Below the pieces are notes generated by a model. That model saw only the letters and a list, made by a program, of their open reading frames with translations. It was not told the origin of the DNA and made no database searches. Position numbers and translations under genes: made by a program. Below, one piece after another: positions 53,901 through 64,000 of a DNA stretch of 64,000 nucleotides (position 1 is the first letter of the stretch; each line of letters opens with the position of its first letter). This DNA is from Leishmania donovani. Its lineage: Eukaryota; Euglenozoa; Kinetoplastea; Trypanosomatida; Trypanosomatidae. The stretch covers positions 783,464 through 847,463 of the forward strand of contig NC_018253.1 in the NCBI RefSeq assembly GCF_000227135.1. Reading direction: 5' to 3'.

Positions 53901-56900
53901 CGCCACCGCTGCCGCCAGCACCGCCGGCGCACGGCGCCTACAGGCCTGGGGCGCATCCATACTTTGACCCCTCCCCGTCGACGGCATCGTCCGCGCCTGG
54001 GTTTGCGCCGACGCCGCCATTCAGCGTATATGGCACGGAGGCGTTGACAGCGATCATGAATCGAGCGCAGCGTGACCCCCTGAATGTTTTGCTGCAGAGG
54101 TCCGCCCAGCCACGGCAGCAGGCACCCGGCTCTCAGGTGCCTTTCCGGCCACCACCAGCACCAGCCTCTAGCGGTGATGTCGCTGTCTCCGCCGCCCCTC
54201 TACGAGCGGTGACGTCAACGAGGCCTCAGGCACCCCGCGCAGCAGTAGACTCCGCGGTGGACTCTGCTGCCGCCGCTACGGGTGGAATTGCCTCCACTGC
54301 TCACCGGCTCATCGCGCCCTCGCTCAGCTCGCTCTCTCGTCCTCTGCCGCTCCCTGTGACGGGCGCCGTCGTCCCTCAGGCTGTCGTAGCACCGCCACCA
54401 ACGCCAGCGGGGTACTGCACAGAGACACCAATGCGCCACGACCGCTCTCCCTCTCCGCAAAAAGAGGAGCGTTCTGCAACGACGGCCGTCGAGGTGGATG
54501 TGCCGCGTGAAGTAGAGGCGGATGCCTCGGTCAGCGCCCACGCTGCGGCCGCTGCGATCGCGGAGCTCCCCAAGTCGTGCGCGGACGCAGTGAAGGCGCC
54601 TTCGCAAGACGATCAGCACAACAGGGAGGAGGCTCAGCGCAATCATAGTACACGCAATGCACCAACTCTGGTGGGCGTTGAGAAAGACAAGGCGGCTGTC
54701 GGCACGAACGCGGACGCGGATCATGACGCAGAGGGGCCCACTACTGTCACGACGGCCGCGGCAGCCGTCGATGAGAGTAGAAAGAGCAGGGACGGTGGTG
54801 GTGACGCTCGTGGGTACTTGGCCGACGCAGCGACAACACCGATGCCTACAGCTGGCAGTTCTGCTCCAGCTCCTGCTGCCGATGAAAGTGATGCGGTCGC
54901 TGCCGCTGTGGAGGTGCCCAAGGCGCCCACGCGGACGTCTCCGACAGACACCGACGTGGAGCTGCCGGCCTCCGCTGTCGGTGCCGAGGGGTTTGACACT
55001 CTGCCTGCCAGCGAATCAGCTGCCGCCAAGGAAAAGAACAAGGATGACTGCGGCCACTCCCAGAACCACGCTACCGCCCCCGATGCGTACCCAATGGAGG
55101 CCGGCGACCTTGACACCATTCCCACTGTCATCGCCGTGGCTGCTCGTCAAGCTGCGGACAAGGTGGCCGACGATTCGCCTGAGCAGGCGGCGCTGTCGCC
55201 GGAGGCGCCGCACACGGCCGCCACGGCTCGACCAGCTGAGTATCCCATGGAAGCGCCACGAGCCCAGGGCGACGGTGACATAGCGGGCGGGGCCAAGGTG
55301 CCCGGTGAGAGTACCCGCCTTTGCGAGAGCGCCGCCGAGGTCGTGGGCATTGCCGCGCCTGACAGCACAAGTGGCCTAGGTGCCCACATTGCGGCAGAAG
55401 AGGCTGTAGGGAAGACCCCGGCCAGTGATTCAGCCGGCGAGCCGGTGGACGCCGGACAGTCCAACAGACAGCAGGGGGAAGCAGGCTGCACGCCAGAAGA
55501 CGACACCCCTGATACCAATGTCTGCGGGGCACAGTTGGAGGCCAGTACCTGCGCCGATGATGTCCCTCTATTACTCTCAGAGAAGCAGCCTTCCTCGGTA
55601 GCAGACGGCATAGCAATGAACGCCGAGGGCAAGCGCGAGGAGGGCGAAGAGGTGGACTTGGCCTGCCTGGCGGAGCCGGCGCTCCAGGCGTCATCAGAGG
55701 TGTATGGTGACGAACACCACGCTGTCGTAGGTGATGGCAGCAAGGCTGCGTCGCCGCTACAACCTGATCACAGCGCGGAGTTGAGTACTACCACTGATAA
55801 TGAAGGAAACAAGGCATCCAGCGAGGCAGGAACTTCAGCTACGCAGCGGCTAAAAAGAACGAGTGATGCGTCAGGCTCACCGCAAGCCCTCGACTCCGAC
55901 AGCGATGACGAGTTGGCCAACGGTGTCGCGGTGGACATGCTATCGAGCGAGAGCGCGGCAGCGGAGAAGAACCCATTCGGTGCGGCGACAGAAGCAAAAA
56001 CCCTAGCAACGCAGCCAGATGTAGCAGCGGCCGCTGCACCCGTCATCCCAGTCGGCGATTCGACTGCGTTTTTGATGATTGCTGCGGCGAAGTTGCTGCC
56101 CGCGCCTGTGATTTCGGTGGCGACCCAGCGGGAGAAAGATGAAGACCCGGATGCGCCGCCGCAGGTGCTACATCACCGCGCCGCCGCCGCCGCTGCGGCG
56201 GCGGTGGCGGCCAACGCCTTCTACGGCTTATGGGAAGAGTCGATGACGGAGGATGGCACAGGTGACGGCGACGACGCCGGTGGCGCCGACCACGGCGACA
56301 CAACCGCCGTGGGCGGGGATGAAGAGGAAGGAGATCAACAGGATCGCAGTGCCACATCCGAGGCTGTCACAACCGCCACGATTACGACGAGTGAGGACGA
56401 CATTGAGGGGGCAGTGGATGTACCCATGGACGTCTTCCGCGACTCCCTCTCCCTCACAAACACGCCAACGCTGATCCGCCGCGGCGAGGGGCGGGATGAA
56501 AACACGTCGATCGCCGCGACGGCGAGCTTGGCAGACGCGATCGACATGCTCACCCACACCATCGGCTCCGACATGTGCCTGCCGCCGGCGTCGCGTGCTG
56601 TGACACTTGCTGCTAATCCTGACGCGGGCGTAGGCTCTACGGACGTACTCTTCCATCTCCATCACAAAGAGTTCTCATCTGCAGTCGCCATCAAGGCTAC
56701 AGGAGGCGCAGCTGCGGCCGTTGGCGATATCGGCGTCGCCGCCGAGACATCTGTCCATAATGCCGGAAACGAGGCGTCCGCGTTTTCTGCAGAAGTGGCA
56801 CAGCGCCTCCAAGCTTCCTCGCGCGCAGCACATTTCTTGTCGCCCGCGCCTGCATCCTCACCACCGTCGGCGGCGTCACAGCCGGTCGCATCGCCGAACG

Positions 56901-57682
56901 GGTCTACGGCGCAGGCCACCGTGGACGCCAATGCTGATGGCGATCGCTTCTCGAGCGGTTTGCGAGAGGCAGAGGCGTCGCCCGACGCCGTCAACGACGA
57001 GCCACGTGTGGAGCCACACAGTAGCGCCGCGACCCACGTGGACGGCCCCGTACTTCCGCTCTGTGAGGTGTCTGGTGACGGCGCAGCCGCCCTCAAGATA
57101 CCGATGACCACAGCGGCTTTAGAGGTCGGCACGGCCGACGCCCCGCAGCCATCGCCGTCGCTGCTGCGCCCCTTTGCGCCAACGTCGCAGACACCGAAGC
57201 CCGCAGCGCCGCTGTCACTCTCGCCGGCACAGGTACTATCACTGCCCACGCCGTCGTTGCCACTGTCCCCGCCGCTCAGCGAAGGCGCCATGAAGAAGAC
57301 GATGGTGCTGCTGGGCTTTCCCGGATCGGCGTGGGAGTTCATCATGACCCACCACTACGAGGGTATGCATGACGCCTTCACGAAGGACTCTGCCGTGGCC
57401 GCCAACGTCCCCATCTCCGCGATTCAGGACGTGCGCTATAGCAAGGGGAGCCTCATGGTCGACCTGTATGTGCTGCACCCGGCGAGTTCCAGTGGGGATT
57501 TCATTCGGGATCGGATGTCTAGCTACGCATATCCGACCCTCTGGGCCTTTTACGAGGTGAAGAAGCGCGAGAGGAAGCAGTTCCTGCACGGCCCCGGGAT
57601 GAGCGTAACGGGTGCAATGCCGGCGCAGTCTCTGCCGCCGCTTTTAACGCCTACGCTTTCATCACAGGAGGAGGTGAGCTGA
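50912..57682 (+). CDS. Large low-complexity protein with C-terminal FAZ1-type domain
   Basis: A 2256-residue protein. Most is Ala/Ser/Pro/Asp/Glu-rich and probably disordered; it includes a Pro-rich stretch (about 985-1035) and a long acidic Ala/Glu region (about 1180-1900). Two parts look folded. Residues about 453-575 start WWTVDIVI and contain a Cys-bearing GYFCFNTDFNEYVQL segment; I do not recognise it. Residues about 2127-2230 read VLLGFPGSAWEFIM, then a DAFTKDSA helix, VPISAIQDVRYSKGSLMVDLYV and a PTLWAFY ending. That matches the pattern of the conserved domain shared by FAZ1 and other trypanosomatid flagellum/cytoskeleton proteins (hydrophobic-F-x-G-x-x-W start, GSL strand, W-x-x-Y end). 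Localisation to flagellum, FAZ or cytoskeleton is inference. The start is the first ATG after a good acceptor. Confidence 0.75.
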   Translation: MFNTDAADAFYLRLSNASCLDVSKERCSPTSSRQGFLRHRGDSLSGPGDSYAYAINDAEHHTSHSSKMLAWPSQPQSGSSRAYTRLEGVIEPGTPYNPVNSYPCPSTTTANPSSATATGGALHLPAAHRRVGAPLPVAGSGVWERADYLPRSCRASSAAAPPASVVHSSDASRATAITSTRFAGGGAGANLLPQRVRILNRNGVNGARLYGSMGMTTLSVARGVRAASGTGSTQRPSSAPSTVSAAASGRRDGVSSAACTTNTYSSRGDEFGRLLAASASQSPLASASRSQRATEHELRTSAPVAPSIHGLARYSSEDAAVARRSAAASNGSGATSLTAGQRVRPYLPPSSSAIYKRTATAALVQDDGDYTAVSAMPAHSTRWSADPPSSPASVRSAPTDASSLLGKGESALSARSPKRAQSYKVSSTVAEQAPRSSEVDVAEHDIDEGASTWWTVDIVINSAPCHGSSAYEEAAAMKAAALLRSPADMRTLRSVQCRAPVLPADASADEAWTMTQSLLRRVALASVGASSPPCAPQGYFCFNTDFNEYVQLSADTLPLASTLFSVVMVASSVDTAIAEEGRAGYAEMPDATTDEAKTAFVSTPYPATLDHYLLTGAAPSCNHDGAAPQHHWSDAAERGAAAATPRPPKGRRSSVLRHALRPSLQPHSWEGSTPSPLPPKPPAAAGTASRHRPAFDGSASSHQHLTPVEEVSPYPQLPRRSYESAVMSPGARGNDDSAGVILTYDGDAGEDDSYPRISYSVESDAADAVYGAASPPAPPTLCKGRAHDYYVDGDCAAREEMDVTAGSRYGNDAVGYIDDDDEAAPQAEAEEVFGANVVCTTKAAEHQLRASCDSSSSSNPERTSRLRWFHNAPPSSKPLTQPLSSPSATHGVPARPGSDSNASPQRPPTAPTQGYSRVGVFAAMQRPSPSTLPATPLQPTPQQLFFDDPVLQRHFENACKQSPPSPQHAAGSAEGGGGGCYPIYVPSPPRTVPVPPSPPLPPAPPAHGAYRPGAHPYFDPSPSTASSAPGFAPTPPFSVYGTEALTAIMNRAQRDPLNVLLQRSAQPRQQAPGSQVPFRPPPAPASSGDVAVSAAPLRAVTSTRPQAPRAAVDSAVDSAAAATGGIASTAHRLIAPSLSSLSRPLPLPVTGAVVPQAVVAPPPTPAGYCTETPMRHDRSPSPQKEERSATTAVEVDVPREVEADASVSAHAAAAAIAELPKSCADAVKAPSQDDQHNREEAQRNHSTRNAPTLVGVEKDKAAVGTNADADHDAEGPTTVTTAAAAVDESRKSRDGGGDARGYLADAATTPMPTAGSSAPAPAADESDAVAAAVEVPKAPTRTSPTDTDVELPASAVGAEGFDTLPASESAAAKEKNKDDCGHSQNHATAPDAYPMEAGDLDTIPTVIAVAARQAADKVADDSPEQAALSPEAPHTAATARPAEYPMEAPRAQGDGDIAGGAKVPGESTRLCESAAEVVGIAAPDSTSGLGAHIAAEEAVGKTPASDSAGEPVDAGQSNRQQGEAGCTPEDDTPDTNVCGAQLEASTCADDVPLLLSEKQPSSVADGIAMNAEGKREEGEEVDLACLAEPALQASSEVYGDEHHAVVGDGSKAASPLQPDHSAELSTTTDNEGNKASSEAGTSATQRLKRTSDASGSPQALDSDSDDELANGVAVDMLSSESAAAEKNPFGAATEAKTLATQPDVAAAAAPVIPVGDSTAFLMIAAAKLLPAPVISVATQREKDEDPDAPPQVLHHRAAAAAAAAVAANAFYGLWEESMTEDGTGDGDDAGGADHGDTTAVGGDEEEGDQQDRSATSEAVTTATITTSEDDIEGAVDVPMDVFRDSLSLTNTPTLIRRGEGRDENTSIAATASLADAIDMLTHTIGSDMCLPPASRAVTLAANPDAGVGSTDVLFHLHHKEFSSAVAIKATGGAAAAVGDIGVAAETSVHNAGNEASAFSAEVAQRLQASSRAAHFLSPAPASSPPSAASQPVASPNGSTAQATVDANADGDRFSSGLREAEASPDAVNDEPRVEPHSSAATHVDGPVLPLCEVSGDGAAALKIPMTTAALEVGTADAPQPSPSLLRPFAPTSQTPKPAAPLSLSPAQVLSLPTPSLPLSPPLSEGAMKKTMVLLGFPGSAWEFIMTHHYEGMHDAFTKDSAVAANVPISAIQDVRYSKGSLMVDLYVLHPASSSGDFIRDRMSSYAYPTLWAFYEVKKRERKQFLHGPGMSVTGAMPAQSLPPLLTPTLSSQEEVS

Positions 57683-60600
57683 ACAGCCTCGTAGTCTGTG
57701 TGTGTGTGTGCCCAAATGTGCGCGCATGTGCTTGGCCGACGCCCTCTCGTGATCTGTTCGGTAGAATCTCTGTCGGAGAGGAGGCCACTTCTCACCCCGC
57801 GCCCTTTTCATCTCTCGCTTGGTCGGAGCTGCCTCCTTTCTCTGCCTCTTTTGTCTGCGTTTCTCTTTGATGGGTCTTTTTGTTTCCTCCTCGATCTGCT
57901 TTCCCTCAGTGTCTGGGGCTTGCGTATGCCGGCTTGATGGCTCTTTCCAGATATACATGTATGTATATATATATATATACATATACATATTTTTTTTTAC
58001 CCATGTCGGTCTTCTCTGACACATCCCCATGTGGCGGCCGCCATCCGACTCGACTACTCGGCACAGCCTTCTTGCCCCTCCTCCCAAGAATCATCATCTC
58101 GCGCTTTTTTGAGCTATGGAAACGCCGTTCTCGTTCCTCCTCCACTCCCTCCCTTTTTCCCTTTTTGTCGTCTCTCGCCTCCTCCCTCGTGGCGGGCGCG
58201 GTCTTTTCCAGAAGGAAACTGTTTTTTTTTCCCTTGGGCTGCTGCATTGCCTTCTCGCCTCACGTGTGTCTGGATGGTGCGCCTCTCTCTCCCTCATCTC
58301 ATCCCTCGGAGATGAGCATGCCTTCTTCTATCCACACCTACACACACACACACACACGTGCAAGATCGCCACCGTTTGCGCCTTGTGTGAATCAACTCGG
58401 TGCCCATCCGACACGACCGCTTTCGTGTTACGTATGCGTGTCTGGAAAGGGGACTGGGGAGGGGGATGCAGGCAGACTGAAGAGGTCGTGCACCCTCATG
58501 TCTGGGGACCTCGAGCCATGAACTGGCAAGTGGCGTACCCCAGTTGGAGGCGCTCTGAGCGAATATGGCACTGATGGTGACGGTTGCAGAGGAAAAGCCT
58601 TCGTTCTCCTCGCTTTCCCTCTCATTCAATGGCGGCAGTGTAGAAGGTGCCCGCTGTATACATCTATATCTGTGTGTATGTGTGCCTTTATATTGTTCTT
58701 TTCCCCTCACCCCTGCTCTCCTGTACACTGCCTCGCTTGACTTGTCTCACCATCCCTCTTTCGACAGGCTGTGCCGACTGTGCGTGCGGGCTGTGTGCGT
58801 CTATGCGTGTATCGGGGGGGGGGGAAGGTGAGTGTCTCTTTACTTTGTTGGTGCGGTTGCCTCCAACCCACCCTCCTTCGTTTATCCATGTGCTCGCATG
58901 CTGTGCGGCCTTCCATACCCGCCTCCTCCCCACACTTCTCTCTTTCATCGCTTCCATGATTCACTGGCGCGATTTCACACACGCACGCACGCACACACAC
59001 ACACACACACATACACACATGATAGAAGGGTGCATCTGCACACTGACATGTCCACATTTCCATGTATCTTACCTTCGTGTCTCTCCCCCTTCTCTTTCTC
59101 CCGCTATGGTTTCCGCTGTTGGCTCAAGTCGGCATCTGCGTCTCACGATAGAGACGGAGGGACGCCCGGTATGCAGCGCACAGGCATACGCGGAACTCTG
59201 CATGGCTCCTTTTTATGCCTGGCGCTCTCTTCCTTCCGCTCTCCTTTTCCTTCGCTAGATGACCATCGTCTCTCCATCTCTGTCTGTGTCTGTGTGGGTG
59301 CGGTGCACCCGTCAGTATATGTATATGCATCCAAGGCGACTCATCTTACGCACCACCGCATCTCCCTCCCATTACTTCTCCCTTTCCCAGGACTGTTGCC
59401 GTCTTTCTATACACTTCAGACACGATTGCCTTCCACGAGCGCATACACAGTCCAGCAAGGGCTGTTGCTTCCCACCCACCCCCTGTCTTGTATCCCTTTG
59501 TGCGTGTGTGTGTGTGTGTGGGAGGGGGGCCTACGCGCGTGTTTATCTGCTTACGTCTGTAGGCGTGTGTATGCGTGCGTGCGCGCCTCTCTCTCTGTCT
59601 GTGTGTGCGCCCCTTTCCCTCCCTGGCTTGTTTTTCCAGCTTTCCATCGCTCCCCCCTCCCATCCCCTCTTCTGCTGCGGCTCTCCGCTCAAGGTATGGA
59701 AAAAACGGTTTGCCTCTCTCGTTGTTTTAGTCGTCGTGTCTCGTAGTGGCCTCTCGCGATTCTCATTCCAAACCGTAAAATCGATTGTTATGTCTCACTC
59801 ACTCCATCTCTCCCTCTGCGCGTGTGTGTGCGCGCGAGAGTGTCGTTAAAGCCGCGTCGCATTCTCCTTTCTCCATCCGTCTCGATGGACATCCCCTCTT
59901 TCGTTGATCCGTGCGTCTCCCCTGTCGCTGGTGCCCGCCCGGCTTTTCTCTCTCTGGTTTTTGGTCACGTTTTATTTTATGCCGATGCTATTGCAGCCCG
60001 AAGTCCTCGTCGTTATGGCGGCGTATGGGTTTGCTGGACATGAAGGAGGCAGGCCGGGGCGAGTGAGGGGAGGCTTGATGGCAGGTGATGCCGTAGGTGA
60101 GGCGCACTCTACAGATCGTTCTGCAATCTTCATTACGCTTCCGGCCACTCCCACTCATCCTTTCCCTCTTGCACGTGCATGGATCATCCACGGAGTGCGT
60201 TGCTTCGCCTTTCTCGGATAAGCCACCATGGGAAGTGCTTCCCATTCCTATACACAGCCCTTCCTCTCTCATTATTATAATCGCGTTTTCTCTCCCCGCT
60301 TCACTGTGTAAACACACAAGCGCGCGCACAAGTCTGTGTGTCTGGGTGTGTATGCCCCGCCCTGCCCATCCTCAGCCCTCTTGCTTTCTCTTTTGGGTCG
60401 CCATCACTTCCTCGTGCCGCCTCTGGTGGACGTAGAGAGAGCGAGAGAGGCTGTCTTGAGGAGAGAGGACTGGGGCTGCGCGTGCGCGCATTGATGATCT
60501 CGCTGATTGCTGGTGGATGCGCCCCATTTACGCACATATGTAAACGTGCAAGTGTTGTGTGCTTTCCTACCAGGTATTGGTGTGTGTGTGTGTGTGTGGT

Positions 60601-61094
60601 GGTGGGGGGGGGGAGGGCTCTCTTCTCTCCTTCCTTCGCTTATGTCTTCATACGTTCGTGGAGGCTGTGCACCTCCCCTTCCCTTCTCCCCCCACCGACG
60701 CGTTTCTCTTCCCTCCTCCGGTTTCGTCGTTGCTTCGAACTAGGTTTGCAGGTAAGGCCCCATCGTTTTCTTGTCTGTCCCCTGTATGGTTCTCTTCCTG
60801 TGTACATGTGCATGCGATGTGCTAAGCTTGATGACCGGTGCTGCTGTCGTGGAGGAGAGGGAGGTGAGGGAGGGCGTATGCAACTGCGACGAAGCGCGCT
60901 GATGTCCCGTCCTGCCTGCCTCCCTCCCTCCACTCGCACCCTTGTGTGTATCTGGTGTCAGTTGGATGCCCGATTTCCGCCCTCACCTCTCTCGCCCTTT
61001 GTTGATGTGCCTCTGTGCGTTGATCTGTCTCGAAAGGTGTGCGCACTCAGCGCCAACGAAATCGGTGAGCATACGCACATACTATCACATGCAG

Positions 61095-61129
<35 letters not shown>

Positions 61130-62253
61130 AAAAGCAGTGTGCGAGAGCCTGCACGCACTCTGACAACGTCGCTGTCGGTGGCTGGATCCCTTGTCGCATC
61201 TCGCATGCCTCTCTCCATTTCCTCTCATCTATCCTCCTCCCCCTGTTGGCAGTGTGCGGTGGTTGCTGAGAAGCGAGGGGGAGGGGGACTGGAGAAGGAG
61301 GGATGAAAGAGGCCGAAATGTCGCAGAGGGGGGGGGTGGAGGGTAGGGCAGAGAGAGCCCACTGCGGCAAGCGCGGGCGCTCTTCACCCTAGCCACATCT
61401 CATTCGAGTCCGTCGCTTCGCCGCCTCCCTCACCCCATCCTTCCCTTACTTAGCGGCTCTTCGCCTCCTGCGTTGGGGCAAGGGCTCCACCAGCACGCGG
61501 TGCAGGCTACCAACATGGCAGTTGTGTCGCTGCATCTGCCTCCTTCCCTACCTCACCCCCTCTTCGTATTCACAAAAGCAGGGTGCGTGCGTGTGCGCGT
61601 CAGCTGTTCAGTACTTTGGCTGTGTGTGAGTTTCTCCCTCTCTCTCCCTCACTCGCACTCCTGCTCTCTCGACTCTCTCCTCCCACGCCTTGCATTCTAT
61701 CGCGTTGGTCCAACTCTCCGACGCTGCGGCACGCGCTACACATCCAACAGCCAGGCCGACGACACGGGCTCTTTCACCACTACGAGAAAAAAGAAGGCGA
61801 GAGGCATCGGCGTAACTCCGAACACCACTCTCCAGGAGCAGCAGCAGCAGCACGCCGCCCATATGCACACCTTCTCTGCTCAGCGCAGCCGCACGCCATA
61901 CCTCGTAATTCGTTTTGACTCGACAGAGGTGAAGGACGTACGCGCTGCTGCTCGCCGTCAGCCACTCTCCGCCACAACCGAGGGAGGAAGAGGCGTAGTA
62001 GGTTGAATCACTCTTCTACTTCGCTCTTGTATCTCTCTCGCTTTAGCCCAACGCTTTCCTCCCCCCCCCTTTCAGTGGCGTAGGACGTGCTCCACGGATA
62101 TCTCTGTCCACAAATCACGATTGCGGATACCTTCTGTTTTCACTCATAGATGTGCAGATACCCACCGGCGCGCACGTGCGATTCCATCTGCCACCGCTGT
62201 CGCTACGTGCGTCTCTTATATCGTAGCATCAGTGAGCGTTTTCGTCGACAAGC
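57683..62253 (+). other. Long spacer / UTRs, no convincing gene
   Basis: 4.6 kb. Microsatellites: TA at about 57964-57979, CA at 58992-59011 and 61096-61127, TG near 60581-60599. Less pyrimidine-biased patches (about 60000-60120 and 61730-62006) contain short open frames but no recognisable domain. A candidate acceptor AG at 62225-62226 lies 28 bases before the next ATG. Confidence 0.55.
61096..61127 (+). repeat. CA dinucleotide repeat (16 units)
   Basis: The longest perfect dinucleotide run noted. Others: 22103-22127 (CA), 22630-22645 (TA), 29236-29255 (TA), 58992-59011 (CA). Useful as polymorphic markers. Confidence 0.8.
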
Positions 62254-64000
62254 ATGCAACCGCCGCCGTCGTTGTCACTGCAGCGGGGCGACAGTCCACA
62301 GAAAACGGTGTGCACACAGCATGCTCATGATGCCGCTTCGGCTGTGGCTGCGGGTCATCGAGGCGCGTCATCGCTACATGTAGCGCGAGCAATGGAGGCA
62401 GCCGAAACAGCTACGCCGTCGACATCGCGGGTGCTAGCAGAGCCTTCTCGACCTCTAGGGCAGAAGCGACAGGCACCGGCAGCCTGCCAGCGTCTTCAGC
62501 GACGCCGCGGCATGGACACGTTGCCTGCGATTGGCCGCCTTGAGGCTGCGCGCCGTGTGACCAACAGGGACTGGCTTCATCCCTTACGTGCCCTGCAGCG
62601 GCAACGGCAGACGGCTGCAGAGGCGTACATCCCCTATACCATCGCTGTGGCAGAGGCCGAGAACCCCCAGCGAGCTCGACTTGCGCTCGCCACCATGCCA
62701 TTGGACTGGGATTGCTTTAAAACGAAATGCGCAGACGACCTCAGCGTTCCGTGGCCGTCCTCTGCCAAGGCGTACCGAGATGTCGACGCGGTGATACCCG
62801 CGCAGAAACGTCTCTCTAATGTTGACTGCATTCGCCGGTCGTCTTTCGTCGCCACAGAACCACCGCCGCGACGGCTCCTCATTCATGAGCCTCGATCGAG
62901 ATCCTGTCAGGGTGGCGGTTCTTATTTTTCAGCTGCATACTCCACCACCTCGCGCTGCGGCGCTAGCGTGCACACGGGCACCAAGGATGAAATGGCTGAT
63001 ACGCTGGCTGTAAAGGTCGATGCGGTGACTCCGACGCGGGAAAGCCCGGCACACAAGCCGGCGTTACCGGCGCTGGAGAGCGCTGCAGACTCAGATGAGC
63101 ACCTAAGCTGCATCTCTCGGCAGTATGCACGACTCGACCGTTTGCTCAGAGGCTACAGTACCCCAGACCACCACAAAATCGTTCCTTTCCGCGTGGTGCC
63201 TAACGAAACACCTGCGGCGCTGTCACCAGAGCTAGCGCCGCCTTGCCTCTACCCTCAACCGCCCCCCTCCACCAGCGTCGTGAGCCTCGTCGTACAGCCG
63301 TCCATTCAGCTTTCGCGGCGTTCCTCTCTCTCCCTCGGGGCCCCATTCAGCTCCTCTCATATCACGCCCGAAGCGCAGCTCACGCGCCTTTCGGTCACGC
63401 AGGTGCAAGGACTGCCCTCCTTCGCTTCTCTGACTGCCGCCACGTCTGGTGCAGTCACGACACCAGTGGGCGGCGCAAACAACACCCTCCGCCACTTCCG
63501 CGCAGGAAACCGACTGCTGCAGCACCCCCGCCGCCGGCATAGCGCAAGCTCTCAAGACCTCTCGAACAGCCACTCTCGACAGCACCGCCCCTCCACCACA
63601 AGGCCTCCATATACCGGCGGACATGCCGCACGCTTTCGGTGTCATTGTGCTTGCGTCACGAAGGGGCACTTTCACAACCTCCACCACCATGAGCAGCAGC
63701 AGCGCGCACACGTCGCTGCAGATGCCGACCGCGCCCTCAGCACCCTACGCGCCTTGCACAACAAGTACTCCCAGTATTTGCCAGTGACCCGTGGCCAGCC
63801 ACACAACTGCACAGCAGCCGCTGAACTACAAGAGGCATCGCGCCTCTTTCCTCTTTATCCGTCCGTAAACCTGAAAAACCGACACACAGACCAGCATCAC
63901 CACCGCGAGTCGAGCAATTTCTCCTACACACAACACAGAAAGAGCCCCGAGAGCAGCGCAAACGCAACCACTCCGCAGGAGGCGTACGAGGGCGTGGAGG
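62254..64000 (+). CDS. Unrecognised protein, 5' part (continues past the window)
   Basis: The frame is open from ATG 62254, just after a TGA at 62233-62235, to the last base; 582 complete codons are visible. The start MQPPPSLSLQRGDS is the first ATG of the frame, with a second at 62392 (MEAAETATP). The visible part is Ser/Pro/His/Arg-rich. A more ordered stretch (about residues 85-150) includes NRDWLHPLRALQRQRQ, PYTIAVAEAENPQRARLALA and PLDWDCF; another short one near 280-305 reads ISRQYARLDRLLRGYSTPD. Towards the end come a HNLHHHEQQQR stretch and a helix ALSTLRALHNKYSQYL. Steady codon use with no stop over 1.7 kb supports a real gene. No domain is recognised and I give no function. Confidence 0.7.
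   Translation, partial: MQPPPSLSLQRGDSPQKTVCTQHAHDAASAVAAGHRGASSLHVARAMEAAETATPSTSRVLAEPSRPLGQKRQAPAACQRLQRRRGMDTLPAIGRLEAARRVTNRDWLHPLRALQRQRQTAAEAYIPYTIAVAEAENPQRARLALATMPLDWDCFKTKCADDLSVPWPSSAKAYRDVDAVIPAQKRLSNVDCIRRSSFVATEPPPRRLLIHEPRSRSCQGGGSYFSAAYSTTSRCGASVHTGTKDEMADTLAVKVDAVTPTRESPAHKPALPALESAADSDEHLSCISRQYARLDRLLRGYSTPDHHKIVPFRVVPNETPAALSPELAPPCLYPQPPPSTSVVSLVVQPSIQLSRRSSLSLGAPFSSSHITPEAQLTRLSVTQVQGLPSFASLTAATSGAVTTPVGGANNTLRHFRAGNRLLQHPRRRHSASSQDLSNSHSRQHRPSTTRPPYTGGHAARFRCHCACVTKGHFHNLHHHEQQQRAHVAADADRALSTLRALHNKYSQYLPVTRGQPHNCTAAAELQEASRLFPLYPSVNLKNRHTDQHHHRESSNFSYTQHRKSPESSANATTPQEAYEGVE

Noticed and set aside
61473..62006. 177-codon frame that might be a small gene
   Set aside because: The first half is low-complexity, there is no known domain and no clear acceptor close upstream; kept only as a weak finding.
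1..64000. CRISPR arrays, operons with ribosome-binding sites, tRNA or rRNA genes
   Set aside because: None is visible; the window is eukaryotic in character, and I could not pick out a cloverleaf or rRNA core by eye.

Overview
The window looks like nuclear DNA of a kinetoplastid, most probably a Leishmania species. Every credible protein gene lies on the + strand, as expected of one polycistronic unit. The genes have no introns, are GC-rich and are full of Ala/Ser/Gln/Pro runs. The spacers between them are long, pyrimidine-rich and rich in CA/TG/TA microsatellites. Pyrimidine tracts ending in AG, of the kind used for trans-splicing, precede several start codons, and dispersed copies of a SIDER2-like retroposon sit in untranslated regions. 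The species cannot be fixed from the sequence. Three runs of N (5766-5789, 17593-17721, 18290-18388) show a draft assembly.

Bases 1-18700 are repeat-rich. They hold the 3' end of a Ulp1/SENP-type SUMO protease, then two diverged tandem paralogues with a C-terminal DUF4050 (Gag1-like clamp) type domain (3773-4723 and about 9010-9762), then a PPP-family Ser/Thr phosphatase (13436-16486). Around them lie two nearly identical SIDER2-like copies, one decayed copy, and an unnamed repeat (repeat A) in three copies. The second DUF4050 paralogue has no in-frame ATG in front of its homologous region and has lost the N-terminal myristoylation-like motif of the first.

After a spacer of several kilobases come two very large kinase-fold genes: a probably active CAMK-like kinase of 1768 residues whose catalytic domain is split by long insertions (23154-28460), and a 4099-residue protein with a fragmented, catalytically degenerate kinase fold (30662-42961). 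Compact genes follow: a degenerate RRM-type protein (43578-44345), a twin CX9C mitochondrial-type protein (45280-45621) and an FtsJ-like methyltransferase (46800-48476). Next is a 2256-residue low-complexity protein ending in a domain like that of flagellar attachment zone proteins (50912-57682), a 4.6-kb spacer, and the 5' part of an unrecognised gene that runs off the window (62254-64000).

Neighbours in a trypanosomatid unit are co-transcribed but usually not functionally linked, so gene order is weak evidence of function here. I found no convincing new multi-gene system. The strongest leads are the giant split kinase/pseudokinase pair, the start-less DUF4050 paralogue, and the repeat/gap structure at 5.6-18.7 kb.
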